From Selaginella moellendorffii (taxonomy: Eukaryota > Streptophyta > Lycopodiopsida > Selaginellales > Selaginellaceae): 64,000 nt of DNA. Position 1 is the first letter of the stretch. Each line of letters begins with the position of its first letter. A model generated the notes under the pieces. The model was not told the DNA's origin, did no database searches, and saw only the letters and a program-made list of their open reading frames with translations. The stretch covers positions 4,961,131 through 5,025,130 of the forward strand of contig NW_003314262.1 in assembly GCF_000143415.4 (NCBI RefSeq). Direction: 5' to 3'. The translations under genes were made by a program, and so were the position numbers. This document shows, piece by piece, positions 24,111 to 35,903 of the stretch.

Positions 24111-25595
24111 ATGAACCAAGGTATGTTGTGGAGCTTGAGCTTTGTTCTTGCGGCAGCGGTGGGCTGGATAGTCCGGAGGACGATTCAATCAAGAGCCGAC
24201 TCGCAACGAACAGGTGGTCCAGTACTTTATCCAGTGGTTGGGAATGTATTCGACTTCCTTCGCAACAGCCACAGGTTTCTCGAGTGGTCGACAGAGTACG
24301 TGATCAACTCTCCCTCCAATACTTTCACCACTGGGAGGTTTGGCAGCACTTTCAAAATCACTGGCAATCCCGCAACTGTGGAGCACATCTTGAAGACCAA
24401 CTTCGAGAATTATCCCAAGGGAGAACACCTGAGGCAGAGCCTGACCGACTTGCTGGGAGATGGTATTTTCAATGTCGACGGGGAGCTGTGGAAGATTCAG
24501 AGGAGACTTGCGAGCTTCGAGTTCACAACGAGGTCACTGAGGGAGTTCCTCATGGATTCCCTGGCGGACGAAGTTCACAGCCGGTTACTGCCAACTCTTG
24601 CCAGTGTTTCCCGGGATGGGAAGGAGATCGACTTACAGGACTTGTTCATGAGGTTTAACTTCGACAACATTTGCAAGCTCTCTTTCGGTGTTGATCCGGC
24701 GTGCTTGGATCCATCATTTCCGGAGGTGAAGTTCGCGCAGGCATTTGACAAGGCAACGACGCTTAGCACGCTGCGGTTCCAAAAGATCCATCCTCTGGTG
24801 TGGAAATTAATGCGAGCTCTCAACGTTGGACCGGAAAGAGAACTCAAGGAGGTGCTGGATGTGGTGAACGAGTTTGCAGTGTCAGTGGTCCAGAAGCGGC
24901 GAGAAGAAAAAGGAAGGGTCAACCAGGACTTGCTCTCGAGGTTCATTGGACTCGACTCGACGAGCTTCTCTGACGAGTTTTTGCGGGATATCATCATAAG
25001 TTTCGTGCTCGCCGGCAAGGACACAACAGCGGTGTCACTCTCGTGGTTCTTCTGGCTGCTCTCGAATCATCCAGGTGTTCAGCAGGAAATCATCAGGGAA
25101 GTCGGGAGTATAGTCGCGAAAGGGTCAGACAGGCCATTCACTTACGAAGAGCTTCGGGACATGGTCTACTTGCAAGCAGCTCTGTGCGAATCAATGAGGC
25201 TCTATCCCCCAGTACCGATTGACACAAAGGTCGTGAAGAACTCGGACGTTCTCCCGGATGGTAATTGCGTGGAGAAGGGGATGAAGGTATCGTATCACGT
25301 CTACGCTATGGGAAGGATGGAGAGCTTGTGGGGGAAGGACTGCCTCGAGTTTAAGCCCGAGAGATGGATCCAGGATGGCCAGTTCGTCGCGGTCAGTCCA
25401 TTCAAGTTTCCTGTATTTCAAGCCGGGCCGAGAGTGTGTCTGGGCAAAGAGATGGCCATGCTACAGATGAAGTATGTGGTGGCGGCTCTGGTACCAAAGT
25501 TTGAGCTGGTGGTGGGAAAAGAAGAGCCTTGCTACGGTATCAACATGACGCTGATCATGAAAGATGGACTTCCCGTTGTTCCCAAGCTTCGTTAG
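24111..25595 (+). CDS. Cytochrome P450, CYP86-clan type
   Basis: Haem monooxygenase; CYP86/CYP94-like enzymes typically hydroxylate fatty acids or their derivatives at the omega end. Intronless frame of 494 codons starting at an ATG. An N-terminal membrane anchor (about residues 4-22) is followed by PVVGNVFDFL, the C-helix WKIQRR, the I-helix AGKDTTAVSLSW, ExxR as ESMRLYPPVP, PERW, and the haem loop FQAGPRVCLG with Cys443. Length is usual. Substrate cannot be inferred. Two decayed relatives lie downstream at 26.2-27.4 kb, so this is the surviving member of a small local tandem family. Confidence 0.93.
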   Translation: MNQGMLWSLSFVLAAAVGWIVRRTIQSRADSQRTGGPVLYPVVGNVFDFLRNSHRFLEWSTEYVINSPSNTFTTGRFGSTFKITGNPATVEHILKTNFENYPKGEHLRQSLTDLLGDGIFNVDGELWKIQRRLASFEFTTRSLREFLMDSLADEVHSRLLPTLASVSRDGKEIDLQDLFMRFNFDNICKLSFGVDPACLDPSFPEVKFAQAFDKATTLSTLRFQKIHPLVWKLMRALNVGPERELKEVLDVVNEFAVSVVQKRREEKGRVNQDLLSRFIGLDSTSFSDEFLRDIIISFVLAGKDTTAVSLSWFFWLLSNHPGVQQEIIREVGSIVAKGSDRPFTYEELRDMVYLQAALCESMRLYPPVPIDTKVVKNSDVLPDGNCVEKGMKVSYHVYAMGRMESLWGKDCLEFKPERWIQDGQFVAVSPFKFPVFQAGPRVCLGKEMAMLQMKYVVAALVPKFELVVGKEEPCYGINMTLIMKDGLPVVPKLR

Positions 25596-26199
25596 TCTGA
25601 AATTTGGTGCCAATATTCCAAATCTTTAGACATGAAATTTTTTTATAATTCAACATTTTCAAAGTTCAGCAAACAGTCAAACATATGGGGAGTCAACTGA
25701 AGGAAAGAAGTTTTGAACAACTTAATTCCGGAGCTCGGAGCTCGTGAATGATGTGTACCATTTTGGAAACTGGTGAATAATGCAATATTTGTTTAAGGGG
25801 AACTTGCCACTGAACAAAAATTCACGACTTCAACACGTCTCTAATGCACTCGTATATGTTGAGGGTGGTCACTCCGTCACAGTAACCTATGCAAATTGTC
25901 TTTAGATTTAGAAGGAACAAGATGCATGCAACTGTGATAATCTTAGGAACGTACCTAGCATAGCTGACCAAATTTTAGCTGGATTTCTTCTGGTTCCCAG
26001 GGCTAGAGTTAGAACACAACACCAGATCGTCTCCTATTGCAGCAACAATTGTAGCTGAATAAGTTGTGTGCTTTCAATACGTGTTTTATTTAAAAGATAA
26101 GTTCTAGAGTGATCGAATGCTACGAGCAAGAAAAGAGTTAGGAACATTTCATCCGCTTTGCTGTTTACGGCTTTGACTATGTTTGACTTTCGCAGAACT
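25596..26199. other. Intergenic, nothing recognised
   Basis: Sequence after the P450 stop codon, probably including its 3' untranslated region. No coding or repeat signal was seen. Confidence 0.45.
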
Positions 26200-26310
26200 G
26201 GGAGACTGGATCTTCAACGCTGGTGGACACCGGATGCAGAGAAAACTAGTGTTTAGACTTGCAGGACGTGTTCTTGCGGTTTGCATTTGACAGCATCCAT
26301 CCGGTGTCTG
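26200..26310 (+). pseudogene. Short P450 fragment
   Basis: Two stretches match the P450 relic downstream: one like GDGIFNADAG...LQRKL (near 26200-26250) and one like LQDVFMRFAFDSI (26260-26300). The sequence between them that exists in the paralogues is missing. It is a much deleted third copy of the local P450 family. Confidence 0.6.
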
Positions 26311-26762
26311 AAAGCTCAAGAGGGGCTCCGAGAAGCAAGGCGTTGGAAGTTGTCAATGGCGTATGTGACTGCTGTATAGGTGGTAAGTAGCAGGTTAGAA
26401 AAATAGGATGGCAGTCCTGGTAAGTCCTGACTTTCAGCCAGGATTTACTTTCTCGCTTCATCTTACATTCGTCCTCGTTCTTGGGGATATGATGGTGGCG
26501 CGATGGGTTCTTCTGGCTCTTGTCAAAGCATAACGAAGTAACATGGTTCTCGGTATAACGTTAACGATGAAGGCTGGGTCCAAGAGAGTTGGTAGCCTGC
26601 AAATAGTAGAACATAGAGGAAAAACGAAAGTATGAAGCATATACCGCATTTGCCGGCCCTATCTACTTCCAAACAAACCAAGAGGCTCTTGTATCGAGAG
26701 GAGGTGAGAGGAGACGCTTATTTTTCGGTGCTGCGGCAGCGAGATATGGAGTAAGGTACTTT

Positions 26763-27437
26763 AGCTGCTGCTTTGCTGATTTCCTGTGTTGGTTTCTTCG
26801 TCTGGTTCTACCTGAAAAGTCGACATGGTAATGGTGAGTTTGTTCCCCGAATGTATCCTCTTCTGGGAACAATGCCTCAGCTGCTGAAAAACAAGGGCAG
26901 GATTCTCAAATGGACTACTGAGTGCCTTGTCAAGTCTCCCGGACACACCATCACGTTGAAGCGAGGAGCGAAGCCCTTCAAGCTCACGTCCAACGCTCAG
27001 AACGTAGAGTACATCCTCAAGATCAACGTCGACAAGTATCCAAAGGGAGACTATGTGTGTGACACGCTGAGAGATCTTCTTGGAGATGGTATCTTCAATG
27101 CTGACGCTGGCCTGTGGAAGCTGCAGAGAAAACTTGCGAGTTACGAGGTCTCTACACGACTACCTCATGGATTCTGTGGCCGAGAAGATTGAAAAGAGGC
27201 TGCTTCCAACGATTGCAAGCGTTTGTGGCCGACGAGTCAACTTGCAAGACGTGTTCATGCGGTTCGCCTTCGACAGCATTTGCAAGCTCGCATTCGGAGT
27301 CGATCCTGTGTGCTTGGATCCGTCGTTTCCCACGATTGCGTTATTCGACGAGTCCACGAGGTTAAGCACTGAAAGGTTTTACCAAGTCCATTCCTTACTC
27401 TGGAAGATCAAGAGGTACTTCAACGTTGGCACCCCCG
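26763..27437 (+). pseudogene. Truncated, frameshifted P450 pseudogene
   Basis: N-terminal half of a P450 close to the intact gene at 24.1-25.6 kb: membrane anchor, YPLLGTMPQLL, a VEYILKINVDKYPKGD block, LLGDGIFNADAGLWKLQRKLASYE and, in another frame, YLMDSVAEKIEKRLLP and LAFGVDPVCLDPSFP. The frame is lost near 27148: compared with the intact paralogue, 11 bp between two GAG triplets are absent. No start ATG is visible and similarity ends near 27437, before the I-helix, so ExxR and the haem-binding Cys are missing. It cannot encode an enzyme. Confidence 0.85.
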
Positions 27438-28330
27438 ACTCCTCGCGATACAACTGGAGATCAGCTTCACACCAACTTTACCAACGGGCATTTCAGTAAG
27501 GAAGGGCATCACCAATCATTGGCTGTACGTAAAATGCAAAACCAAATGTCGAAATAGCTTGAGTGATAGAGCCTGAATCCACTGATATGTCTCAGATAAA
27601 AAGAATGACTAAATACAATCGAAACTTGCCTATAGTTGTGAAGCCGACAGTTTCCGTTTTTCACCGCAGGAAGCTTGAACCTGATAGCACCTATGACCCT
27701 TACGACGAGCAGTCAGATGACAATCGATGCTCCTAGAGTTGCAAAAAATTCAAGCTGCATTGGAGAAGTTAAATCACAATGAAAAATATTGTGAAATCTA
27801 TACCTGTCTCATTCTTTCCACCAGGGAAAGTGGAGCAACAATGACGACGACGGACAGGATCATAAGCACATGCCCACTACCTGTTAGCCAGGAAGGAGCA
27901 TTGGAAGTGATGTTTTCAATGCCGATGACAGCAACTTCACTGGCTTGCCTATAATGGTCCCAATGAGCAGAACCACTATGCTAATTTCCGTAGCACTGTG
28001 CCAAGCCTGGAGGATGCGTTGGGTACGTGACACAGAAGTCTACATCGAGAGAAAAGAAATCCATGGAGATTAGACCAATGTTCCCATTGAAAGCTGTGAA
28101 GCGGCCACTAAGACATATTCCATGATGCCTCCAACGATGGATGCTCCTTGCCAAGAGCCCTAAGGGTTAAGGTTTATGGTGGGAAAATCTTCTGGACGAG
28201 CATGTATGCATGAATGTGCCTTGTGTTGTTTGTGATATTGAGTGGTTTTGATTTGCCATTTTGGCATTTACATTTTTGAGGTAGGATATCTAAAAAAGAA
28301 ATGTATTCACACTAAAGAAAATTTCATTAT
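27438..28330. other. Intergenic, no gene identified
   Basis: Short broken frames on both strands; a hint of membrane-protein-like coding on the minus strand between 27.6 and 28.2 kb is interrupted by many stops and could not be assigned. Confidence 0.4.
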
Positions 28331-28339
28331 ATGTTGTGG

Positions 28340-28478
28340 TGGAAAGGGAATACAATATTAATTAGCCCAAAAACTCTAGTTTATATATAAGAACGAGTGG
28401 TCCGGATTGAAACCAATCCGACGGCTACCAAAATCCACTACACTAATATTAATATATGGCATCGTAGTGGCCCTCGTA
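28340..28478 (-). repeat. 3' LTR of the minus-strand Ty3 element, damaged
   Basis: Matches the 175-bp LTR of the family but lacks about 9 bp near its start and the last 15-20 bp are unrecognisable. The adjoining polypurine tract (complement of ATCCCCTCCT at 28479-28488) is still visible. Confidence 0.8.
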
Positions 28479-31237
28479 TCATCCCCTCCTCTTGGAATAA
28501 TAGAAAAACCATCAGGGTTTTCATGTAGACAGGCTAGGATCTGGAGGAATGTCAGGAGGAGGCATGGGCAGATTTGTAGGTGGTATTAATTGCTCCTGAT
28601 CCCTTTGTATAAAGCGTTTTAATTGCTGCACATGCACAATCTCTGGAGGATCAGCCTGTTGGACATCATTCCAAACCTCATAAACTTGTGATCCAACTTG
28701 TTGCAACACCTGATATGGTCCTTTCCACTGCGCAAGGAGCCCCTTAGATAAACCACGTACCGTAAGATGGGGAAAACAAACTAACACCAAATCATCCACT
28801 TTGTACTTTATAGGTGAATGATGATGGAAGTTGTAATATTGTTGTTGTCCCACTTGTACACGGCCTAAGTGTTCTGCAGACTCTGCTTGGACAAGTGGAA
28901 GAATGCTCGTCAAATATTGATCCCACAACTTAACATCAGCAGTTCATAACAATCGCAAAGGTAAACCCAATTCCGTTGGTAATATTGGATCATGACCATA
29001 TAAGAGTTTATATGGTGAAGCACCAATAGAACTCTACACACCTATGACATATGCATACCGAAGAGATGGCAAATAACTATCCCAATCCGAATGCTGAAAG
29101 TTCACATACTTGACAATCATCCCTTTGAATATTCGAATGAGTTGTTCCACCAGACCGTCTGATTGTGGATGATAAGCACTCGTGAAAGTGTGGTGTATCT
29201 CCAATAGAGACATCAAAACATGAAATGCTTCAACCATAAATGCGGGATGATTATCTGAAAGAATCCGCTCTGGACAAGAATGCTGGAACACCACTTGATT
29301 GAGAAGGAAGTATCCAACACAAGTTGCAAAAGCGCTAGCAAGAGCACCAACTTCCACCCAACAAGTCAAGTAGTCAAAAACAATAATAACATACTCATTG
29401 CCAGCAGCCGATCGTGGAAAAGGTCCCATAAGATCAAACGCCACTAACTCAAACGGATGGGAAATTGCAATTGACTCCAATTGTCCTTCCGTAGCACAAG
29501 GAGGAATATTACGAGCTTGGCACCAAACGCAACTATGCACATACCGGATAATATCACATTGCATCTCCGGCCAATATAAAAACCTGTGCAGCTTCTTGGC
29601 TACACGACGATGTTCTATATGCCCACCTAGAACAGGAGAATCATGGTAAGCATAAAGAAACTGTGGAATAAAGATAGAAAGCACCACCAACCGTAAATGA
29701 TCATCAGAATCTATCCCCACAAAATAAAGAAGGCCGTCTTCAAGGTGATATTGAGAATGTAAATGCCGGAAAAAGTAAGTCATCAGCAAGTGATGTAGGA
29801 TTCTCAAACCTATCTCGAAGCCTTTGAATCCACGGCTCAATCTTTTAAGCCTTGCGAACCTTATCAAGAGAAGGTAGATCTTGCTCTGTGCTTTGTGGAC
29901 ACTGAACATCAAGTACGGCAACAGCAGATGGCACAAAATCCTCATTTAGAAAATCCACAGATGCTAGAACAACAAGCTTATCAGAAACATGAGAAGAGAG
30001 TGGAGAAGAAAGAGGAGCTCAAAAAAGGGCATCAGCATCAGCCATAAAACTCCTTGGGCAATGAACAACATCAAAATCATATATCTAAAGCTTCAAAGCC
30101 CATTAAGCAGTACGACTAACCAAGTTATTCCGCTTCAATAATGAAGTAATAGCAGCATGGTCACCTTCAAGTAACGTCCAAGAACCATATAGATATGCAT
30201 GAAGTTTCTCGAAACCCAGATTGCTACTAAACACTCCTTCTCTGTCGTGGAGTAGTTCATCTCCACCGGTTGTAACATACAACTTATATATGCAATAGGA
30301 TGGCACTGATCAAGCACACTTGAGCTCTCTTGCATCAACACACCTCTAAGACTAATGTTAGAAACATGCACGCACAAAATAAAAGGTCGAGTGTAGTCAG
30401 GATATGCCAAAACCAAAGGAATTGTCAATAGTTCTTTGAGATCCACGAATCCCCGCTCACAATCTAGAAACCAGATGAAAGATGATGTTGATGATTTCAG
30501 CAACGCTCGCAACGGTGCAGTGCGATTAGAAGGATGATCCACAAAACGACCGAGATACTGCACCTTGCCCAAGAAGGGCTACACATCATTCACACACTTC
30601 GGAGTATGGAACTTTAGAACAGCCACAAGTTTATCAGGATCAACTTGCAAACCCTCACGAGAAATATGGTACCCAAGATAAGTTGTGTCCTTGGACACAA
30701 ACATGCATTTCGACCGCTTCACCTTTAAACCAAAGTCGCATAGCCGATCCAACACTTTACAAAAATCACGAACATGCTCCTCCCATGTCCCCTCTGAGTG
30801 GATCAAGACATCATCAATGAAATTAGCAGTCATCTCCGGCATATTGCAAAGAACCTCATCCATCATTCACTGGAAAGTTGGTGGAGCATTGTTTAAACCA
30901 AACGGCATCACCAAGAACTCATACAAACCAAATGATATACAAAAAGCAGTCTTAGGAATATCTTCTTCGGCCATCGGTACTTGCCAGTACCCAGAAGCAA
31001 AATCTAACTTGGTGAACCAACAACTTTGCCCTAGACAATCCAAAAGATCAGTAGTGTGAGGAAGAGGGTACACATCTAGGATCGTCACTTCGTTTAATGG
31101 ATAATAGTCGATGCAGAAACAAATACTCCTATCAGGCTTTATCACAAGATGAGATTCACATGCCCAAAGATTCCACAACTTCCGAATAACACCCTTCTCC
31201 AACATGTCCTTGACATTTGCACATAAAATCAAAATCA

Positions 31238-31906
31238 TATTTTATCCCCATTTATCTCCCAAGGTTCCAAGGATCCACGGTGACAGTATATCCAAATCTC
31301 ATCCCATGATCACATGCGCTACACTCACCCCCCCTTCAGAGATGTCAATGTCCTCATTGACTATTGACTAACAACCCCTACTGAGCCAAGGGGAACCAAC
31401 ACTTCCATTTCCGCACTCAATCTACCAATCCTTCCATTGTGTAGACATTGACTATTGACTAACAACCCCTACTGAGCCAAGGGGAACCAACACCTCCATT
31501 TCCGCACTCAATCTACCAATCCTTCTATTGTGAGGCAACTAGTCATCCACCCGTACCGCAGTCCCACGGTGGATACCTTCGTCCGTGGATACTCCACACA
31601 AGAGGAAGGATGTACATATGGATGCCCAATACATACGATTTCAAATTTAGGGGTAGGAATATACCTTGCTCAAGGGTATATTATACTTTTAAGTAGCCAT
31701 TAATCAATGGGAATCGAACCCGTGCCATTTGCTCCGATACCAACTGTAGCGCACCTTATCTCTCTCCCCTTAAGCCAACTGGAAAAGGGGCAATTGCTTG
31801 ATGAGAGAGCCCTTAGTAGTTATTTTATCCCCATTTATCTCCCAAGGTTCCAAGGATCCACGGTAACAGTATATCTAAATCTCATCCCATGATCACATGT
31901 GCTACA
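31238..31906 (-). mobile_element. TRIM-like miniature LTR element nested in Ty3 copy
   Basis: On the minus strand a complete 162-bp LTR (31906-31745) begins TGTAGC and ends GCTACA. Two bases inside it lies TGGTATCGGAGC (31742-31731), an 11/12 match to the tRNA-iMet primer site. After a 421-bp non-coding internal region comes a polypurine tract GAAGGGGGGG (31337-31328) and a second LTR (31323 to about 31238) cut off after 86 bp. Size, primer site, tract and lack of coding capacity fit terminal-repeat retrotransposons in miniature. The insertion is accompanied by loss of about a dozen bases of the host element. Confidence 0.85.
31355..31532. repeat. 91-bp tandem duplication inside the TRIM
   Basis: Two adjacent units of 91 bp (31355-31445, 31446 to about 31532) differ at only a few positions. 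Each contains ACCCCTACTGAGCCAAGGGG. Only one internal copy would be expected, so this is a local duplication in this insertion or its source. Confidence 0.85.
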
Positions 31907-32687
31907 CCGACGACAAACAGGAACCTTGATTGGACAAGCATCCTTGGTTGGAATCAGATAACGTGTGGCAATCTTGGCCCTAGACGATAGGTCAAATTCA
32001 AAGAGATCAGAATACTCCTTCATGAGCCGGTCAACTGCTGCAACACAAAGATTGTCAAATGAATCAGAAAAGGGAAGAACAGAACAAGATAGAAACATAG
32101 GAGGAAATAGTGGGGGAACAAAAGTAATGGAAACAAAAGTAGAAGTAGAGGGACGAAGAGGTATAGAAGTGATAGAAATGGATGAAACATAAAGAAACAT
32201 GAGACAGAGGGGAAAAGCCTCAAAGTCACACTTGGCATGATTACACTGCAATTAATTCATACCAAAGATGAGGTCAAAAGCTTGACTCGGCACCACTCAC
32301 AATGACTGCAACTCAAGCTCGAGATCACCCACACGCACAACCAAGTCCACCTCATCCCGTGCACATGCATATGTACGGCTATTGCTATAAAGAATGAAAA
32401 TTAGTTCCGGCACACGATGCAAGTGTAGATGGCAACATGTGGCAACAAGTCATGCAATAAAAGATAAACTCAAACTTGTATCAACTAACACGAAAAGAAT
32501 AATAGAAGGAAATGGTAGATCTAGGCAATACAAAAAACTAGATTGAAACCAAAATCCTGAAAGGAAAGAACAAAAGAAAAGAAATGGAAAAAACTAGATC
32601 TAGACGATACAAAAGTTATATCTAAATCAAAATCTCAAATCCAAGCACTCCTCAAGGATAAGAAAAAGTGCCCCTCATCTCCACCAA

Positions 32688-32862
32688 TATGAATGCTTAG
32701 AATATAGAAAGGGAATACAAAAAATGTGCATATCAATTAGCCCAAAAACCGTATCTTATATACAAAGCAAATGGTCCGAACTGAAATCAATCCAACGGCT
32801 ACCAAAATCCCACTATGCTAATATTAATATACAACATTGTAGTCGTACACTTGGCTTTCACA
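32688..32862 (-). repeat. 5' LTR of the minus-strand Ty3 element
   Basis: 175 bp, read on the minus strand from 32862. Ends are TGTGAA and TTCATA, mutated forms of the TGTGAG/CTCACA ends of the younger copy. The primer site TGGTGGAGATGAG follows directly. Confidence 0.88.
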
Positions 32863-33631
32863 GTGGCAAATTTATTATAGTTATGACTAATTAATATCAC
32901 TATAACTTCTATAATTTAAACTATTAATCATAGTGAGAATTTTATTTTAAATCACATAAAAAAAAAGATTTCAATTTTAAGTTATAGCATGTCATACTCA
33001 AAAACATTATAGTCTATCTAATTAATTCCATATGATGATAATTTTAAATTTTAAGTTATCTCATTTGAATTACTTTATAAAAGGATATCTGTAATTCAAA
33101 AATATGCAACTTAGATATTAAATATGGAAATAAATAACTAATTCTAAAAAATAGTATAAAAAAACCTATTTATATGATTAATTTATTTTTTATGCCCTTG
33201 GCTTAAGAAAATAATTAGAATGCCAAGTTAATAAAAAACATTCTGATACATTAGTCGTAAAGTTTATTTAGATTTTTATATTTATTTTTTTAAGTTTATA
33301 AACATCTTATACAATGTAGTTCTATGTAAAACATTTTTAAATCAAAAAAATCTTTGTTATTTATTAACTCCATTATTTACAAAAATAAGTAATAAATTAA
33401 TTATGATCAAGGAAAAATATAAAGTTAATATACATTATTATAGTTATCCTTAAGTTGCCACGATGCCCCACATGCACTTCTATTTACAAAGTTTAAAATT
33501 CTTCTGTTATATCTAGTTTTGTTAATGAAAATAGTGTATATTATTATAATAATCTACAACTTAGAAAATAAATGGAAAGAAAAAAAAATAATACATTTAA
33601 AAATGACTGAATGACTAAATTTATATAGCCA

Positions 33632-33679
<48 letters not shown>

Positions 33680-34600
33680 TGACTTTATGAGTTTTTTAAC
33701 ATATAATAAAGAATTAGTTATCTCTCAACAGAAAATTTAATTTTAAAAACTTAATGAGGTTTATAAACTCTTAATAAACTTAAAATAATTTATTTAAGTT
33801 TATTAAATCCCTCTTCATTTTTTGAATCATTAAAAATTATTTATTTATGTATTTTACTATATTTTTATTTATAATATGTTGCTATTTTATAATTTTTATT
33901 TTCTTTAGTTGTATATCTAGCGAAGGAAAAAATTATTATAAATAAAGGCCAATGGAAAATACTATTTTTTTTGTGGATTATTTTGTTAGTAATAAAACAC
34001 AATGTATATAGATTTATTTTTTAGTGTTTTTAAGAGCTCAAAAAAGATCAATCAATTCTTCTATTCTTCCAACAATTAAATTAATTGTGGAAAATATTAT
34101 AAGTATTTATAATAATTTAATCATGTTTATACCAAGTTGACAAAAATATTATAAACATTAGTGTAAAGATTGAGAAGATATTTAACATAAAGTAATAACA
34201 AAGCTACTCTTAAGAAATAGAATAACTTTTTCCCATTGTTTCCAGCTATGGAAGTGAAATGCAGGAAATAATAACATTTTTGAAAGCAATTGTACTAAAT
34301 AAATTTGATTGATCTGATAATGTTAAATTGGTAATAACTTGAGACAATACCAATATGGATAATCAGGTATTGTTTCTTGTTTCCAGCTCTGGAAATTCAC
34401 CTTTGTTTCATGCATAGATTGTTTATTTGGCAAGTTTGGATGATATGAATTGGGATGTATTCCCTGGCTTACTTCCACTATATGCTCCAGGATCTTAGCT
34501 CGCTTGCGTGGAACATAGTCACAATCATGCTAATGTAACATGCTAGCACTTCTCAGCGACGAGAGCGTGATTGAGGATGCATACTGGGGGAGGCAATAGG
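32863..34600. other. Very AT-rich DNA without genes
   Basis: More than 1.7 kb of AT-rich sequence with no reading frame or recognisable repeat family except the AT microsatellite. Probably decayed transposon-derived DNA. Confidence 0.55.
33635..33676. repeat. (AT)n microsatellite
   Basis: Uninterrupted alternating AT of about 20 units. Confidence 0.95.
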
Positions 34601-34823
34601 ACAGGCGGCTGAATGAGCTATCGAGTCAACACTGGCAGGCCGGTTCAGCTTGCCATAAGCAAGAACTCAATCGGTCAATAGCCTGTTCTTCTTCTTTCTT
34701 CTTGACATTTCTTCTAAAATAAATTATTTGTAACACAAAGTATATGTCTTCCTTTCTTTTTTTTCCTCCAGAATAGAAGTTTGCATGAATGAAGTTTTTC
34801 TTCGTTTGACGATCCATTTACTT

Positions 34824-35903
34824 TTATTTATCAGAACTTGTCAAGAGATGGACCAAGTCATCCTTTTTGAGCCTCGAGTAGCCAGACAATCCCCTCGACT
34901 TGGCCATGCCTCTCAGCGTAGGCACTGTCAACTTGGCCAGATCGTTGATCTCCTCCACCGCAGATTTCCTGCTAAACACCCCTTCTTCCTCACTCGACTC
35001 TTCTTCTATCCTTGCTGTCGATCCTCCCGACTCTGATGTTTCCGATCCCTCTTCTTCGCTTCCAAGCTCCTCCACCACCTTTGTTGATCTCTCGAGCTCT
35101 TGCCCCAATCTCGATCGTTGCTCCGGTTTGGGCGACGACACCGACTGGAGCTTCTTGAGGATGGACGCGAATGGAACCGGATCCACCACGCCGCCGCCTT
35201 CCACTGGCAGCTGCCGGATCTTGCTGGGCTTGTTCTTGCGGGCCGGCGGAGGCGGATTCTTCGTCGCCACGCCCAGCGTCTTCACCAGGGACTGGAGCTG
35301 CTGGATCGACTTCTCCTGCTGGGCACTCAGCTTGGAGGAGCTTGGAGGGGACGAAGCTCCTCCGGCCGGGTTCTTCGGGAAGATCTTATCGAACCAAGCA
35401 TCGGTGTTGTTGTTGGTCTCGGCGGTGGCGGTGCTGGACGAGCTGGATCCATTCGCGGCCTCGAACAAGCTCGCCCATTTGGAGACCCTGTCGGATTTTT
35501 TTCTCACCTGGACTGGCTCGGGCTTCTTCGCCTTCGCTAGACGGCCACCATCGATTTCTTCCTTCTCTAGAAGATCTTCTTCTTCTTCTTCTTCTTCTTC
35601 TTCTTCCTCGTCTCCTTCGGGATTGTTGTTGGAGATGCTTGACAAAGGAATGTAGCCGAGAGGCCTCCTCGCCGGGACTGGAGATCGCTTCACGAAAAGA
35701 GACGCTGGCCTTGTCACCGCTGAGCATCCATCGCCCTGCTTCCTCCTCGACGCCAAAATCTCGAGCGAGAGGTGTGCTCTACAATGCCCATCGCCGCCGC
35801 CGTTGCCGAGGAGCGACGAGACAGGCCCTCCGAGCATCGAGCTGTGGGGAAATTGTGGGCGGTGAGCGTCATTGGAGCTCGCCACAGACCTGGCAAGGTA
35901 CAT
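34824..35903 (-). CDS. Rho-N domain protein, RHON1/BP-73-like
   Basis: Single-exon frame of 359 codons from the ATG at 35903; longer frames upstream lack a supporting ATG context. The last 45 residues form a Rho termination factor N-terminal (SAP-like) domain: LAKLTVPTLRGMAKSRGL then YSRLKKDDLVHLL. This domain binds RNA or single-stranded DNA; in Arabidopsis RHON1 acts with RNase E in chloroplast RNA processing. The first 60 residues are rich in Ser, Arg and hydroxylated residues and poor in acids, fitting a transit peptide (inference). The middle is low complexity: an acidic Glu run encoded by (GAA)n at 35573-35610, Ser-rich linkers and SRLGQELERSTKVVEEL, a possible coiled coil. Confidence 0.85.
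   Translation of the reverse strand: MYLARSVASSNDAHRPQFPHSSMLGGPVSSLLGNGGGDGHCRAHLSLEILASRRKQGDGCSAVTRPASLFVKRSPVPARRPLGYIPLSSISNNNPEGDEEEEEEEEEEEDLLEKEEIDGGRLAKAKKPEPVQVRKKSDRVSKWASLFEAANGSSSSSTATAETNNNTDAWFDKIFPKNPAGGASSPPSSSKLSAQQEKSIQQLQSLVKTLGVATKNPPPPARKNKPSKIRQLPVEGGGVVDPVPFASILKKLQSVSSPKPEQRSRLGQELERSTKVVEELGSEEEGSETSESGGSTARIEEESSEEEGVFSRKSAVEEINDLAKLTVPTLRGMAKSRGLSGYSRLKKDDLVHLLTSSDK
35573..35610 (-). repeat. GAA/TTC trinucleotide run in Rho-N gene
   Basis: A tandem TTC run on the + strand, read as GAA (Glu) codons in the gene. It is prone to length change without shifting the frame. Confidence 0.9.

Larger units (their letters stand above)
28340..32862 (-). mobile_element. Ty3/gypsy element, minus strand, decayed
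   Basis: Second copy of the LTR-retrotransposon family seen at 44-49 kb. Read on the minus strand it starts with an LTR at 32862-32688 and ends with a damaged LTR at 28478 to about 28340. Between them lie protease remnants (near 32.4-32.5 kb), reverse transcriptase (31.24-30.58 kb, with FIDDVLIHS and LGYHISREGLQVDPDKL), RNase H (30.5-30.1 kb), integrase (29.8-29.0 kb, with CVWCQARN and ERILSDN) and a C-terminal tail (28.93-28.52 kb). Most of gag is missing. Many stop codons and frame changes occur. A smaller LTR element (TRIM) is inserted between protease and reverse transcriptase at 31238-31906. Confidence 0.92.

Noticed and set aside
27640-28180. Possible transporter gene remnant on the minus strand
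   Set aside because: A few membrane-like stretches appear but many stops intervene and no family motif could be confirmed.
33635-33676. (AT)n run as a replication origin or matrix attachment site
   Set aside because: A simple microsatellite in AT-rich DNA gives no specific support for either function.
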